IMG/VR virus record: IMGVR_UViG_3300007351_000041 | Location: 1-33,651 of that record | Origin: a virus | Reading direction: 5' to 3' (one strand) | Length of the DNA stretch: 33,651 nucleotides | In this document: piece after piece, positions 13,291 to 20,140 of the stretch | Numbering within the stretch: the stretch's first letter is position 1 | How the letters are laid out: each line of letters begins with the position of its first letter | The notes under the pieces: model-generated | The model's database searches: none | Seen by the model: the letters and a program-made list of their open reading frames with translations, nothing else | What the model was told of the DNA's origin: nothing | Made by a program: the position numbers and the translations under genes

Positions 13291-13968
13291 ATGGTTGAGT
13301 TGTCCGAAAAGTTTATCCATAAGTATATGAGGAAAGCTAAAGCTGTAGCAGATGATAACAAAATCTGTTATAGTAGACAGCTTGGTGCTGTAATTATTAA
13401 AGTGTATGATGATGGAACTTCCAGGGGTGTTAGTAGTGGTTATAATGGACCTCCTAAGAAAACCCCTCATTGTGACACAGAAGAGTATTTGAGAGAAGTG
13501 TTTTGGCCGCAATTAACTTATGAAGAAAAATGTACAGCTGCTAAGAAAGTAAATTTAGTTGTTACAGTTCCAGAAAATGATGAAGGTGGTAATGAGTATT
13601 TGGATATATTAGCCAGTTGCAGTTTTGCAAAGAGCGCTGCAGGTTGTGGAAGCTGCCCTAGAAGATTGATAGACGCTAAAACTGGACAAAGGGTTGAGTT
13701 ATGTTCTTGCCAACACGCTGAGCGAAATGCTATATACAATGCAACTGAAGACACTTATGGATGTTGGATGTTTTGTTGGTGTGGTGTTCCTTGTTCAGAT
13801 TGTACTGGAGCCATTATTAATGCTGGTATTAAAAGAGTGTATTGTTTAGATGATAATACTGGTGCTCATAAAGGTGATTATAGTTATTCTTCTAGATGGT
13901 TATTTGAAAAAGCTGGTGTTAAGTTAGTTTGTATGAATAAAGAATTATTTCTGGAGGAGCAGAAATGA
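13291..13968 (+). CDS. Deoxycytidylate (dCMP) deaminase
   Basis: A 225-residue zinc deaminase. 'CQHAERNAI' (His142, Glu144) and 'PCSDC' (Cys168, Cys171) give the zinc site and proton shuttle. The early 'SRQLGAVIIK' and 'SGYNGPPK' segments match the dCMP deaminase core. An insertion of about 50 residues with extra cysteines (about 85-140, including 'CGSCPRR') precedes the catalytic motif and may bind a second zinc. The enzyme converts dCMP to dUMP and supplies the thymidylate pathway. GAGGGGG lies a few bases before the ATG. It overlaps the kinase gene by 4 bases. Confidence 0.9.
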   Translation: MVELSEKFIHKYMRKAKAVADDNKICYSRQLGAVIIKVYDDGTSRGVSSGYNGPPKKTPHCDTEEYLREVFWPQLTYEEKCTAAKKVNLVVTVPENDEGGNEYLDILASCSFAKSAAGCGSCPRRLIDAKTGQRVELCSCQHAERNAIYNATEDTYGCWMFCWCGVPCSDCTGAIINAGIKRVYCLDDNTGAHKGDYSYSSRWLFEKAGVKLVCMNKELFLEEQK

Positions 13969-14606
13969 AACTGATTGCAATTAGTGGCAGAAAACAAAGC
14001 GGTAAAGATACTTTAGGTAATTTTCTAATAGCTGATTATGGAGCTAAGAAGTATGGATGGGCTGATTCTTTGAAAAGAATGATTGGGGATTTGTTTGTCG
14101 TACCAGATGAATGGTTGTGGGGAACTGAAGAAGATAAGAATAATCTGACTTGTGTGAAATGGAAAGATCTTCCCCATTGGTATGTATTAGTTACAGAAGC
14201 TATTCATAGAGGTGAAACAGAAAAAGAAGTAGAATTAAGGGGTGATCAATATTTGACTGTCAGAGAGTTACTTCAACAGTTTGGAACTGGTATTGTTAGA
14301 ACAATGTATTGTGATGCTTGGGTAAATGCGGGAAAAGCAAGATTAAGAAGGGAAAAGCCTAAGTTTGCCGTTATAATTGATATGAGATTTCCAAATGAAT
14401 TATTTGCAGTGAAGGAATTAGGAGGCAAATGTATAAGACTAACAAGGAAACAGGATGAACCTGCTAATCATGAAAGTGAATGGTCTTTGGACCCAGATAA
14501 GTTTGATTGGCGAAATTTTGATGCTGTAATTGACAATAGTAAAATGAATTTGAAAGAGCAAGAAGAAGCTCTTGTTAATGTTATGAAAGGTTGGGGTTGG
14601 ATTTAA
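13965..14606 (+). CDS. Deoxynucleoside monophosphate kinase
   Basis: A 213-residue P-loop kinase with Walker A 'GRKQSGKDT' (residues 8-16), a helical lid, and the late 'FAVIIDMRFPNELFAVKELG' segment seen in T4 gp1-type dNMP kinases. It phosphorylates dNMPs to dNDPs for phage DNA synthesis. It is coupled to the deaminase gene by a 4-base overlap with GGAGG upstream, and its TAA shares a base with the next ATG. Third gene of the nucleotide module. Confidence 0.87.
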   Translation: MKLIAISGRKQSGKDTLGNFLIADYGAKKYGWADSLKRMIGDLFVVPDEWLWGTEEDKNNLTCVKWKDLPHWYVLVTEAIHRGETEKEVELRGDQYLTVRELLQQFGTGIVRTMYCDAWVNAGKARLRREKPKFAVIIDMRFPNELFAVKELGGKCIRLTRKQDEPANHESEWSLDPDKFDWRNFDAVIDNSKMNLKEQEEALVNVMKGWGWI

Positions 14607-14827
14607 TGAGTTTTAGTTTTATTACAGATAACACCAAGTTGAAATACAACAAGTTATGGTCGCCTGATTTTCCCTATTGTAATAATTGTGGGATCATAAC
14701 TGCATGTTCTAGAGGAATTTGTACTGGATGCCAAGACTCAGTTCCATGGGATCTTGAACGCACTACAAGATTGACCGATATAATTACTAAAGATTGGGAC
14801 ATAGAAGAAAGTACAACGGAGTACTAA
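14606..14827 (+). CDS. Small zinc-ribbon protein
   Basis: 73 residues from ATG 14606 (TAATG overlap); an in-frame TTG at 14591 is less likely. CNNC and CTGC pairs (about residues 25-42) form a zinc ribbon, followed by an acidic tail. It is probably a small nucleic-acid or protein-binding accessory protein of the nucleotide operon. Function unknown. Confidence 0.55.
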   Translation: MSFSFITDNTKLKYNKLWSPDFPYCNNCGIITACSRGICTGCQDSVPWDLERTTRLTDIITKDWDIEESTTEY

Positions 14828-14828
14828 T

Positions 14829-15206
14829 ATGGAATCTTGTGGGTTAACTGTCTTATTGTTATCTTTATTTTTGGATTCTTATGCGTTTAGTGCTCGTCAC
14901 CAAGCTCATAATGAACTTGAAAAAATGGGTGTTATTGCTATTCCACAAATGACGTTAGTTATCAAGGAAACAAAGTCATTGGAAGCTTATGTAAGACTTA
15001 AAAGACTTATAAATAGACAAAATACTGCTTTAGTAAGCAGTATGGTTAATGGACTACCACCATATATTGATAGTATACCGGAAGAAGGTTTAGGAGAACT
15101 TTGTTCATGCTTGAATAGGCACGATGTAGTAAATCATTACTTACAACTTGCTAGATCAGAAAGTTTAATGGAACGTCTTATTGATGAGCAAAAAACTATG
15201 TGGTAA
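14829..15206 (+). CDS. Short HEAT-like protein
   Basis: A 125-residue all-helical protein. 'LDSYAFSARHQAHNELEKMG' followed by 'AIPQMTLVIKETKSLEAYVR' and 'LKRLINR' strongly recalls the segment 'LDS..FA.R..A..ELEK.G..A.PAL...L....SLE.RRR...L..R' that I know from many planctomycete HEAT/WD40 proteins. This is a family memory rather than a search. HEAT-like helices usually bind proteins. If right, the gene was taken from a planctomycete host or shares ancestry with its genes. It ends in a 23-base overlap with the next gene. Confidence 0.6.
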   Translation: MESCGLTVLLLSLFLDSYAFSARHQAHNELEKMGVIAIPQMTLVIKETKSLEAYVRLKRLINRQNTALVSSMVNGLPPYIDSIPEEGLGELCSCLNRHDVVNHYLQLARSESLMERLIDEQKTMW

Positions 15207-15363
15207 GGAAGATAGATGGCCTGAATATAGATTAGCTGGGAGACTTTGGTTAGAAAGTTGTCTATCTGATGGAGTAGATCCAACCAAATTGATAAAAACA
15301 GTCAGAAAACTACAAGATAGGTGTGTTTATTATCTAAATAATAGAAATAATTGGCCTAATTAA
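15184..15363 (+). CDS. 59-residue hypothetical protein
   Basis: Starts at ATG 15184 within the previous gene (23-base overlap). Basic and helical, with 'RLWLESCLSDGVDPTKLIKT' and a C-terminal Asn-rich tail. It ends before a 74-base gap that contains GGAGG (15411-15415). Coding is plausible from continuity only; no family recognised. Confidence 0.42.
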   Translation: MSKKLCGKEDRWPEYRLAGRLWLESCLSDGVDPTKLIKTVRKLQDRCVYYLNNRNNWPN

Positions 15364-15437
15364 TAAAAATATGCTTTTCTCCTGGTTCAATTCATATTAT
15401 CCTTGTGTTAGGAGGATTAAAGAATGGTGAAAATATT

Positions 15438-15623
15438 ATGCCTTTTGATCCTAAAGCTTTGAAGCTTCTATATAGTACCATAATGGAAACAATCAAAAAG
15501 ATGGAAATCAAAGAGCGTTTTGGTTTAATTGAAAGAATTCTTGGTACATATTGTAGTTGTGGAGAAAAATTAAATAAGTCACAATGTCCCAAATGTGATT
15601 TTTACAGAGAAAATGAAGAATGA
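15438..15623 (+). CDS. Small zinc-ribbon-tailed protein
   Basis: 61 residues from ATG 15438 (MPFDPKALKLLY...). The in-frame GTG at 15405 lies upstream of the GGAGG at 15411-15415, so it is unlikely. That ribosome-binding site is better placed for ATG 15424, which opens a 12-codon ORF in another frame and may act as a translational leader. The N-terminus is helical and the C-terminus has CSC...CPKC, a single-zinc knuckle. It overlaps the putative small terminase gene by 4 bases. Confidence 0.5.
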   Translation: MPFDPKALKLLYSTIMETIKKMEIKERFGLIERILGTYCSCGEKLNKSQCPKCDFYRENEE

Positions 15624-15967
15624 ACGAAGAAAATCCTAATCCTGAGAAGAAAAAGAGTCATTTGTTTGGCCCAGGAAATAAAGCAGCCGCAGGCCATAAG
15701 AGACCGCATCATAAGGCAGTAAGAGCTCTTCAGAATTGTATTTATGAAGAAGTTACACCTGAAGAATTATCTAAAATAGTAAGGAAACTTATTTGGAAAG
15801 CTAAAAGAGGCGATGTCAAGGCTGCCCAAATATTATTAGACCGTTCTCTTGGTAAACCTGTTCAATCTATGGAAATGATATTGAACGAGGGTGATGGAGA
15901 CATGAGAGAATTCACTCAAGATGAATTGATGAGAATGATAATGGGCGATGGTAATAACAATAATTAA
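15620..15967 (+). CDS. Probable small terminase subunit or DUF5681-like protein
   Basis: 115 residues. 'HLFGPGNKAAAGHKRPHHKA' near the N-terminus resembles the 'F..GN.....GRP.G..' opening of DUF5681-type phage proteins. 'KAKRGDVKAAQILLDRSLGK' is the matching helical core ('A..GD..A...LLDR..GKP'). It lies directly upstream of the large terminase, where the DNA-recognition subunit normally sits. There is no classical HTH that I can place with certainty. A strong terminator follows its stop. Confidence 0.58.
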   Translation: MNEENPNPEKKKSHLFGPGNKAAAGHKRPHHKAVRALQNCIYEEVTPEELSKIVRKLIWKAKRGDVKAAQILLDRSLGKPVQSMEMILNEGDGDMREFTQDELMRMIMGDGNNNN

Positions 15968-15972
15968 TGTTT

Positions 15973-16006
15973 GGGTGAGAGAATTCTCTCACCCATTATA
16001 TTTTTT
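15973..16006 (+). terminator. Rho-independent terminator with perfect palindrome
   Basis: An 11-bp arm GGGTGAGAGAA (15973-15983) is followed at once by its exact complement (15984-15994), then ATTATATTTTTT. It lies 5 bases after the small-terminase stop and before the large-terminase leader, so expression of the two subunits is separable or partly attenuated. Confidence 0.85.
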
Positions 16007-16023
16007 AAAGGAGGAGGTTTATA

Positions 16024-16113
16024 ATGTATTTGTTGAATAATTTGATTTTTGAAAGGCGACTGGAGGAGTTGAATATTCCAGTTTATAGAAAATGGCAGAA
16101 GATAACAGTTTAA
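16024..16113 (+). CDS. 29-residue leader peptide overlapping the terminase start
   Basis: ATG 16024 is preceded by a very strong ribosome-binding site (AAAGGAGGAGG, 16007-16017). The ORF encodes 29 residues beginning MYLLNNLIFERRLEELNIPV and ends at TAA 16111-16113, overlapping the large-terminase start (16092) by 22 bases in another frame. The terminase ATG itself has no ribosome-binding site, and TAG at 16086 blocks any earlier in-frame start. This is the geometry of a leader ORF used for translational coupling. Peptide function unknown. Confidence 0.5.
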   Translation: MYLLNNLIFERRLEELNIPVYRKWQKITV

Positions 16114-18113
16114 ATCCAAAAGAAAACGATTTACGTCAGGCAGCAGCGCAAGAACTTCTTAGAAGACAAAAAGCACGTACAAATCTTATTGATTTTACCC
16201 GCTATACGTTTCCCACTTATATAGCGGAACCAGCTCACGAATTAATTGCCAGTAAACTAGATGATGTCATCAACGGTCGTATAAAACGTTTGATGATTTC
16301 GATCCCCCCACAACACGGAAAATCAGAGCTCGCATCAGTTAGAATGCCGGCGTTTTGGCTTGGTAAAAGACCAGATGATCCTATAATTTTATGTTCTTAT
16401 GGTGCTAGTTTAGCTGAATCTAAATCTAGACAAGCTAGACAAGTTGTAGAATCAAGAGAATATAATCTTTTATTTCAAGGCGCTAGTACCAGAAAAGACA
16501 GTAGAAGTATATCTGAGTGGCAAATTAATCAAGGAAGAGGTTATTTAGTAGCAGCTGGTGTTTCTGGTCCAATTACTGGAAAAGGTTGTATGTTGGGTAT
16601 TATTGATGACCCTTTGAAAGATTGGCAAGAAGCACAATCTCAAACTATTCGAGATGCATGCTGGGATTGGTATAGAACTACATTTCTTACTCGTGTGTGG
16701 GAAGCTGGAGCCATTATTGTGATTCAAACAAGATGGCATGAAGATGATTTAGCTGGTAGATTGATAAAAGAACAGCCTGGTAAGTGGGAAGTTTTGCGGC
16801 TTCCAGCCATTGCCGAAACTCAAAATGAGCGAGATGAAAATGATGAATTTTTAGGTCTTTCAAGAGGTAATGTAGATCCATTAGGTAGATCTCCTGGTGA
16901 TCCTCTTTGTCCAAGACGGTATAGTTTAGAAGCGTTAGAATCACTTCGTAATGCTGTAGGTCCTAGTGGTTTTGCTGCATTATATCAAGGTGTCCCCAGA
17001 GCTACTGAAGGTAATCAATTTCATAGAAATTGGTTTCAATTAACAGAATCTGTACCTTATGAAGCTAAAAGAGTAAGAGCTTGGGATAAAGCTGGTACTA
17101 AAGGTGAAGGTGACTATACTGTTGGTGCACTAGTTGCTATGCATGAAGGAAAGTTTTATGTAGAGGATATCGTTCGAGGAAGGTGGCTTGCTGGTGAGCG
17201 CGATAAAATAATGCGCACCACTGCGGAACAAGATGCTACTAGGTATAAAAACAAAGTAGTAATATGGGTTGAGCAAGAACCAGGTTCTGGCGGTAAAGAT
17301 AGTGCTCAAAGTTCTATTCAACTCCTTGCTGGTTTTCCTGTATATGTTGATAAAGTATCTGGTCCTAAAGAAGTTAGAGCTAATCCATTTGCCGCGCAGG
17401 GGTTTGCTATGAATGTATATATGAAAAGAGGACCATGGAATACTGATTTGTTGAATGAATTTTTAGCGTTTCCAAATGGTAAACATGATGACATAGTAGA
17501 TGCTGTTTGTATGGCGTTTAATAAGTTAGCCATTGGAGTTGGTTTGACCCCAACAGTTAGGGTATATGGATTAAAGACAGGCGGTTTGAACCTTGGCGCT
17601 AAGATTCCAAAAAAACAAATTAGAATAGCTGTTTGTAGTAAAGAAGAATTGGAATTTTTACATTTAGATCAAGAGTGTGTTCTTATATCAATAGTTGATC
17701 CTAACACAACTCATACAGTTCCCCCACATAGATGTGAAAGAATGTTAGGCAGAATAGAACTATCATTTGCTGATATAGATCCAAATTCCAATGAGTGTAC
17801 AGATTGGAGTAAAGAAATAGAACCTTGGGGACAAACTGCTGAAGAATTAATGATGAGTCGTGAACAAGCTAGGAAAATGTGGGGTTTTATTTTGAAGAAA
17901 AGAGATGTACCTCCCATAACTTATATTATTCAAGATAATGGAAATGGGGATAGAAGAGCATTAAGTATGGCATTAGGAATCTCAGATGGATTGGGATTTG
18001 TAAAAGGTAAAGCTGTATATTTGGTGAATAATCCAGATTTCATTTGTGAGGAAGAACCATCAAATAAGCATATATATCAATTGTGTAAATCTACTAGATA
18101 CATGGTAATTTGA
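16092..18113 (+). CDS. Large terminase subunit fused to a degenerate tyrosine-phosphatase-like domain
   Basis: 673 residues. The ATPase has Walker A 'IPPQHGKSE' (71-79), 'IILCSYGASLAESKSRQ' as the adenine/coupling region, and Walker B 'MLGIIDDP' (Asp172, Asp173). The nuclease has Asp332 ('AWDKAG'), Glu394/396 and the end motif 'HDDIVDA' (465-471). This motor packages DNA into proheads and cuts concatemers. Residues about 509-670 are an extra domain. 'IRIAVCSKEELEFL', 'VLISIVDPN', 'IELSFADIDP', 'SREQARKMWGFILKKRD' and 'TYIIQDNGNGDRRALSMALG' follow in order the layout of small tyrosine/dual-specificity phosphatases. In that layout the active site 'HC..G.SRS' becomes Q-D-N-G-N-G-D-R-R: the Cys is Asp615 while Arg621 remains. 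The domain should therefore be catalytically dead and perhaps binding. The start is discussed under the leader ORF. Confidence 0.92.
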   Translation: MAEDNSLNPKENDLRQAAAQELLRRQKARTNLIDFTRYTFPTYIAEPAHELIASKLDDVINGRIKRLMISIPPQHGKSELASVRMPAFWLGKRPDDPIILCSYGASLAESKSRQARQVVESREYNLLFQGASTRKDSRSISEWQINQGRGYLVAAGVSGPITGKGCMLGIIDDPLKDWQEAQSQTIRDACWDWYRTTFLTRVWEAGAIIVIQTRWHEDDLAGRLIKEQPGKWEVLRLPAIAETQNERDENDEFLGLSRGNVDPLGRSPGDPLCPRRYSLEALESLRNAVGPSGFAALYQGVPRATEGNQFHRNWFQLTESVPYEAKRVRAWDKAGTKGEGDYTVGALVAMHEGKFYVEDIVRGRWLAGERDKIMRTTAEQDATRYKNKVVIWVEQEPGSGGKDSAQSSIQLLAGFPVYVDKVSGPKEVRANPFAAQGFAMNVYMKRGPWNTDLLNEFLAFPNGKHDDIVDAVCMAFNKLAIGVGLTPTVRVYGLKTGGLNLGAKIPKKQIRIAVCSKEELEFLHLDQECVLISIVDPNTTHTVPPHRCERMLGRIELSFADIDPNSNECTDWSKEIEPWGQTAEELMMSREQARKMWGFILKKRDVPPITYIIQDNGNGDRRALSMALGISDGLGFVKGKAVYLVNNPDFICEEEPSNKHIYQLCKSTRYMVI

Positions 18114-18121
18114 GGTGGAAT

Positions 18122-18814
18122 ATGTCTGAGTCTATGTTAGCGTCTGATTTGTTTGCTAAATCTCAAGGCAGTGTTAATAATGGGATTCAAAATTGTCATT
18201 GGTGTTCTGCAGCATGTGATATGACTTGGAGACATGACGATCCTCCTCCAATTCCATTTTTGAAAAATAAAAATCTAGCCAGATGTCCTGCTAATTCATT
18301 TATGTGTGTTGGGTGTTGGTTATGGCGAAGATCTAGAGTGACTGTATTCTTTCTAGATAATTCATATAAAGATAGTCAAACAGCAGCAAATCATTCTTGG
18401 TGGATAACTGACAGTGATGCCAAGGTAATAACACCCGATTGTCAAAAGTTATTGCAAGCAACTTTGTTAAAACCACCAAATAGATTTGTTCTTAGTTTGA
18501 AAACAGATCCTGTCATTCCTAATCATTTACATCTTGCTATTGCTAATGATGTTTCTATTATTGAAGCAAACACACCATTGATGTTTTCTTTCAATAATAT
18601 TGTTAGTGAATATACAGTGTATGATTTAGAAACAGCATTAAAAGATAAAGATGCGGTACGAACTCCTGGCGTTAGATTATTATTGAGTTACTTTACTCCA
18701 TGGGAGTATCCTGCTATGGATAAGAAACGTACTGCTGGAAAACCGCCCGAGATTCAGTTGTCTGCCACCACCAAGAAAATAATCACAACGTCTGGTAATA
18801 CTGCTCAAACATAA
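18122..18814 (+). CDS. Zinc-finger protein resembling Csf1 (type IV CRISPR-associated), role unknown
   Basis: 230 residues from ATG 18122, with GAGGTGG just upstream. The N-terminal zinc-binding part has CHWC (25-28), C32, C55 and CVGC (62-65), then 'HSWWITD'. The middle part 'LLKPPNRFVLSLKTD' followed by 'NHLHLAIANDVSI' recalls the Csf1 layout of zinc finger then 'LL.PP..PFV.S....... H'. This is a remembered resemblance and not a confirmed homology. No other Cas gene or repeat array is present. Residues 208-225 (PPEIQLSATTKKIITTSG) reappear in changed form at the C-terminus of the next gene. It lies directly after the terminase, so a packaging or DNA-binding role is an equally good guess. 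Confidence 0.6.
   Translation: MSESMLASDLFAKSQGSVNNGIQNCHWCSAACDMTWRHDDPPPIPFLKNKNLARCPANSFMCVGCWLWRRSRVTVFFLDNSYKDSQTAANHSWWITDSDAKVITPDCQKLLQATLLKPPNRFVLSLKTDPVIPNHLHLAIANDVSIIEANTPLMFSFNNIVSEYTVYDLETALKDKDAVRTPGVRLLLSYFTPWEYPAMDKKRTAGKPPEIQLSATTKKIITTSGNTAQT
18743..18796 (+). repeat. Tail duplication, copy A (in the zinc-finger gene)
   Basis: Eighteen codons encoding PPEIQLSATTKKIITTSG at the end of the 230-residue protein. Twelve of 18 residues match copy B at 19682-19735; the DNA has diverged more. The two copies flank the body of the homing endonuclease gene. Confidence 0.72.
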
Positions 18815-18817
18815 ATT

Positions 18818-19756
18818 ATGAATAAAAGTAAAAATTTCTTCAGAAATTGTCCCAATCCAGATAATAATTTTAACTGTAAGAATCGGATAGGACATATTTC
18901 GGAGAAAGGGATGATCTATGCTGATCAAAATAAGAGAAAATGTTCTAGTTGTAAAATGTTTAAAAATGACAAGGTTATTCAAAGTAAAAATGTTTTAAAT
19001 AAATTGTATTTGAGAAAATGTCCAAACGTAAATGGCAATCCAAACTGTTTGTTATTATTGAGTTACATATCTGAAAATAATATGTGGGTGGCTGAAGAGA
19101 TGGGAATTTTGTGTACAAGTTGTACACAAAAAAGAAATGGTAATACTAAAGGAGAAAACAATCCATTTTATGGCAAAACACATAATGAGGAAACAAGGAA
19201 TAGAATGTCTGTATTAAAGAAAAAATGTATTGTGGATGGAAGATTTGGTTTTGGGACAAATGGAGGTATATGTGGAGTACATATTTCTAGTGAGCTTCCT
19301 TTTTACAGCAGTTGTGAATTGAATTTCATATTAAACTATGAAGATCGCAAAAATTTAGTAAGAGCTGATGTTGGGATAGAACGCATGCCTATACCTTATG
19401 GTGACACAACATATCTTCCGGACTTTAAATCTAAAGACAAAGTTCCCAATGTAATTTACGAAATAAAAGAGACAGGTGTTAAAGTAAAGAAAAAGTGGAA
19501 GACGATTAAGGAAAAGCTTGTTTGTGCTGTAAACTGGTGTAAGGATCAATCAATGATTATAAAATTGGTTGAAATGCCAACTCTTAGCAAAACAAGAGTC
19601 GTTTTTCCGTTATGTAGATCTGGAGTAATATCCCTTAGAGGTAAATGGAAGAAACAATATGATGAATGGTTAAAGAATCAACCCCCCGAAGTGATGTTAT
19701 CTCAGACAACTAAAAAAGTAATTCAAATGTCTGGTGTCCCCAATGAAAAAGCTTGA
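18818..19756 (+). CDS. Free-standing homing endonuclease (copy 2), fused to a target-gene tail
   Basis: 312 residues. Two related N-terminal zinc modules: C11/C20/C42/C45 ('CPNPDNNFNC') and C68/C77/C99/C102. A NUMOD3 repeat follows ('ENNPFYGKTHNEETRNRMS', 113-131), then a PD-(D/E)XK-type nuclease with Asp202 ('LPDFKS') and Glu215/Lys217 ('YEIKE'). Residues 289-306 (PPEVMLSQTTKKVIQMSG) are not part of the enzyme but a copy of the tail of the preceding gene. The stop overlaps the next gene by 14 bases. The reading is that the enzyme gene inserted just before the last codons of the upstream gene, supplying a substitute tail and keeping the old one in frame. The opening shares a 17-base identity with copy 3 (18848-18864 and 27349-27365). 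Confidence 0.8.
   Translation: MNKSKNFFRNCPNPDNNFNCKNRIGHISEKGMIYADQNKRKCSSCKMFKNDKVIQSKNVLNKLYLRKCPNVNGNPNCLLLLSYISENNMWVAEEMGILCTSCTQKRNGNTKGENNPFYGKTHNEETRNRMSVLKKKCIVDGRFGFGTNGGICGVHISSELPFYSSCELNFILNYEDRKNLVRADVGIERMPIPYGDTTYLPDFKSKDKVPNVIYEIKETGVKVKKKWKTIKEKLVCAVNWCKDQSMIIKLVEMPTLSKTRVVFPLCRSGVISLRGKWKKQYDEWLKNQPPEVMLSQTTKKVIQMSGVPNEKA
19682..19735 (+). repeat. Tail duplication, copy B (in the homing endonuclease gene)
   Basis: Eighteen codons encoding PPEVMLSQTTKKVIQMSG, homologous to copy A at 18743-18796. This copy runs on into the overlap with the gene at 19743, which suggests that it is the original 3' end of the interrupted gene. Confidence 0.72.
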
Positions 19757-20000
19757 AATTAGATGGGTTAATTGTGCTGAGTGCGACCAAGAAGTATTGG
19801 GTGAATCAATGCAGGATTGGTACGATTCTTTAGATTTGATAGAAAAAGCAAATCATAGAATAGTTGTAGGTAGAATACACGGAAGACCTTACTGTAACAT
19901 ATGTTGCGGAGATGAGGAAATAGATGTTGGGTCAATAATAAGGAAGAATAGGAATTGGGAAGAAATGGAAGATTCTTCTGATCCAGAAGAAGAGATTTAA
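19743..20000 (+). CDS. 85-residue protein with two cysteine pairs
   Basis: Read from ATG 19743, overlapping the endonuclease stop by 14 bases; an in-frame GTG at 19734 is an alternative. CAEC (about residues 10-13) and CNIC (about 51-54) are spaced 40 residues apart with 'HGRPYCNICC', a zinc-finger-like layout. The C-terminus is very acidic. A terminator-like hairpin lies 67 bases downstream. Function unknown. Confidence 0.52.
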   Translation: MKKLEIRWVNCAECDQEVLGESMQDWYDSLDLIEKANHRIVVGRIHGRPYCNICCGDEEIDVGSIIRKNRNWEEMEDSSDPEEEI

Positions 20001-20066
20001 CGTTGGGTTAAAGTATATTATCGTGTATAATTGGTGCAAGGGAAAATATATATTCAAATTTGTATT

Positions 20067-20095
20067 CTTTGCTGTTACCGTCTTAGCAAAGTTTT
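20067..20095 (+). terminator. Probable terminator before the portal gene
   Basis: CTTTGCT (20067-20073) and AGCAAAG (20085-20091) form a 7-bp perfect stem with an 11-base loop, followed by TTTT. It sits in the 140-base gap between the packaging genes and the portal gene. No clear promoter is visible between it and the portal start. Confidence 0.6.
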
Positions 20096-20140
20096 ATATG
20101 CCTAATTGATTATTGGAGGAGGAGGATTAAGGTGAGTTAG

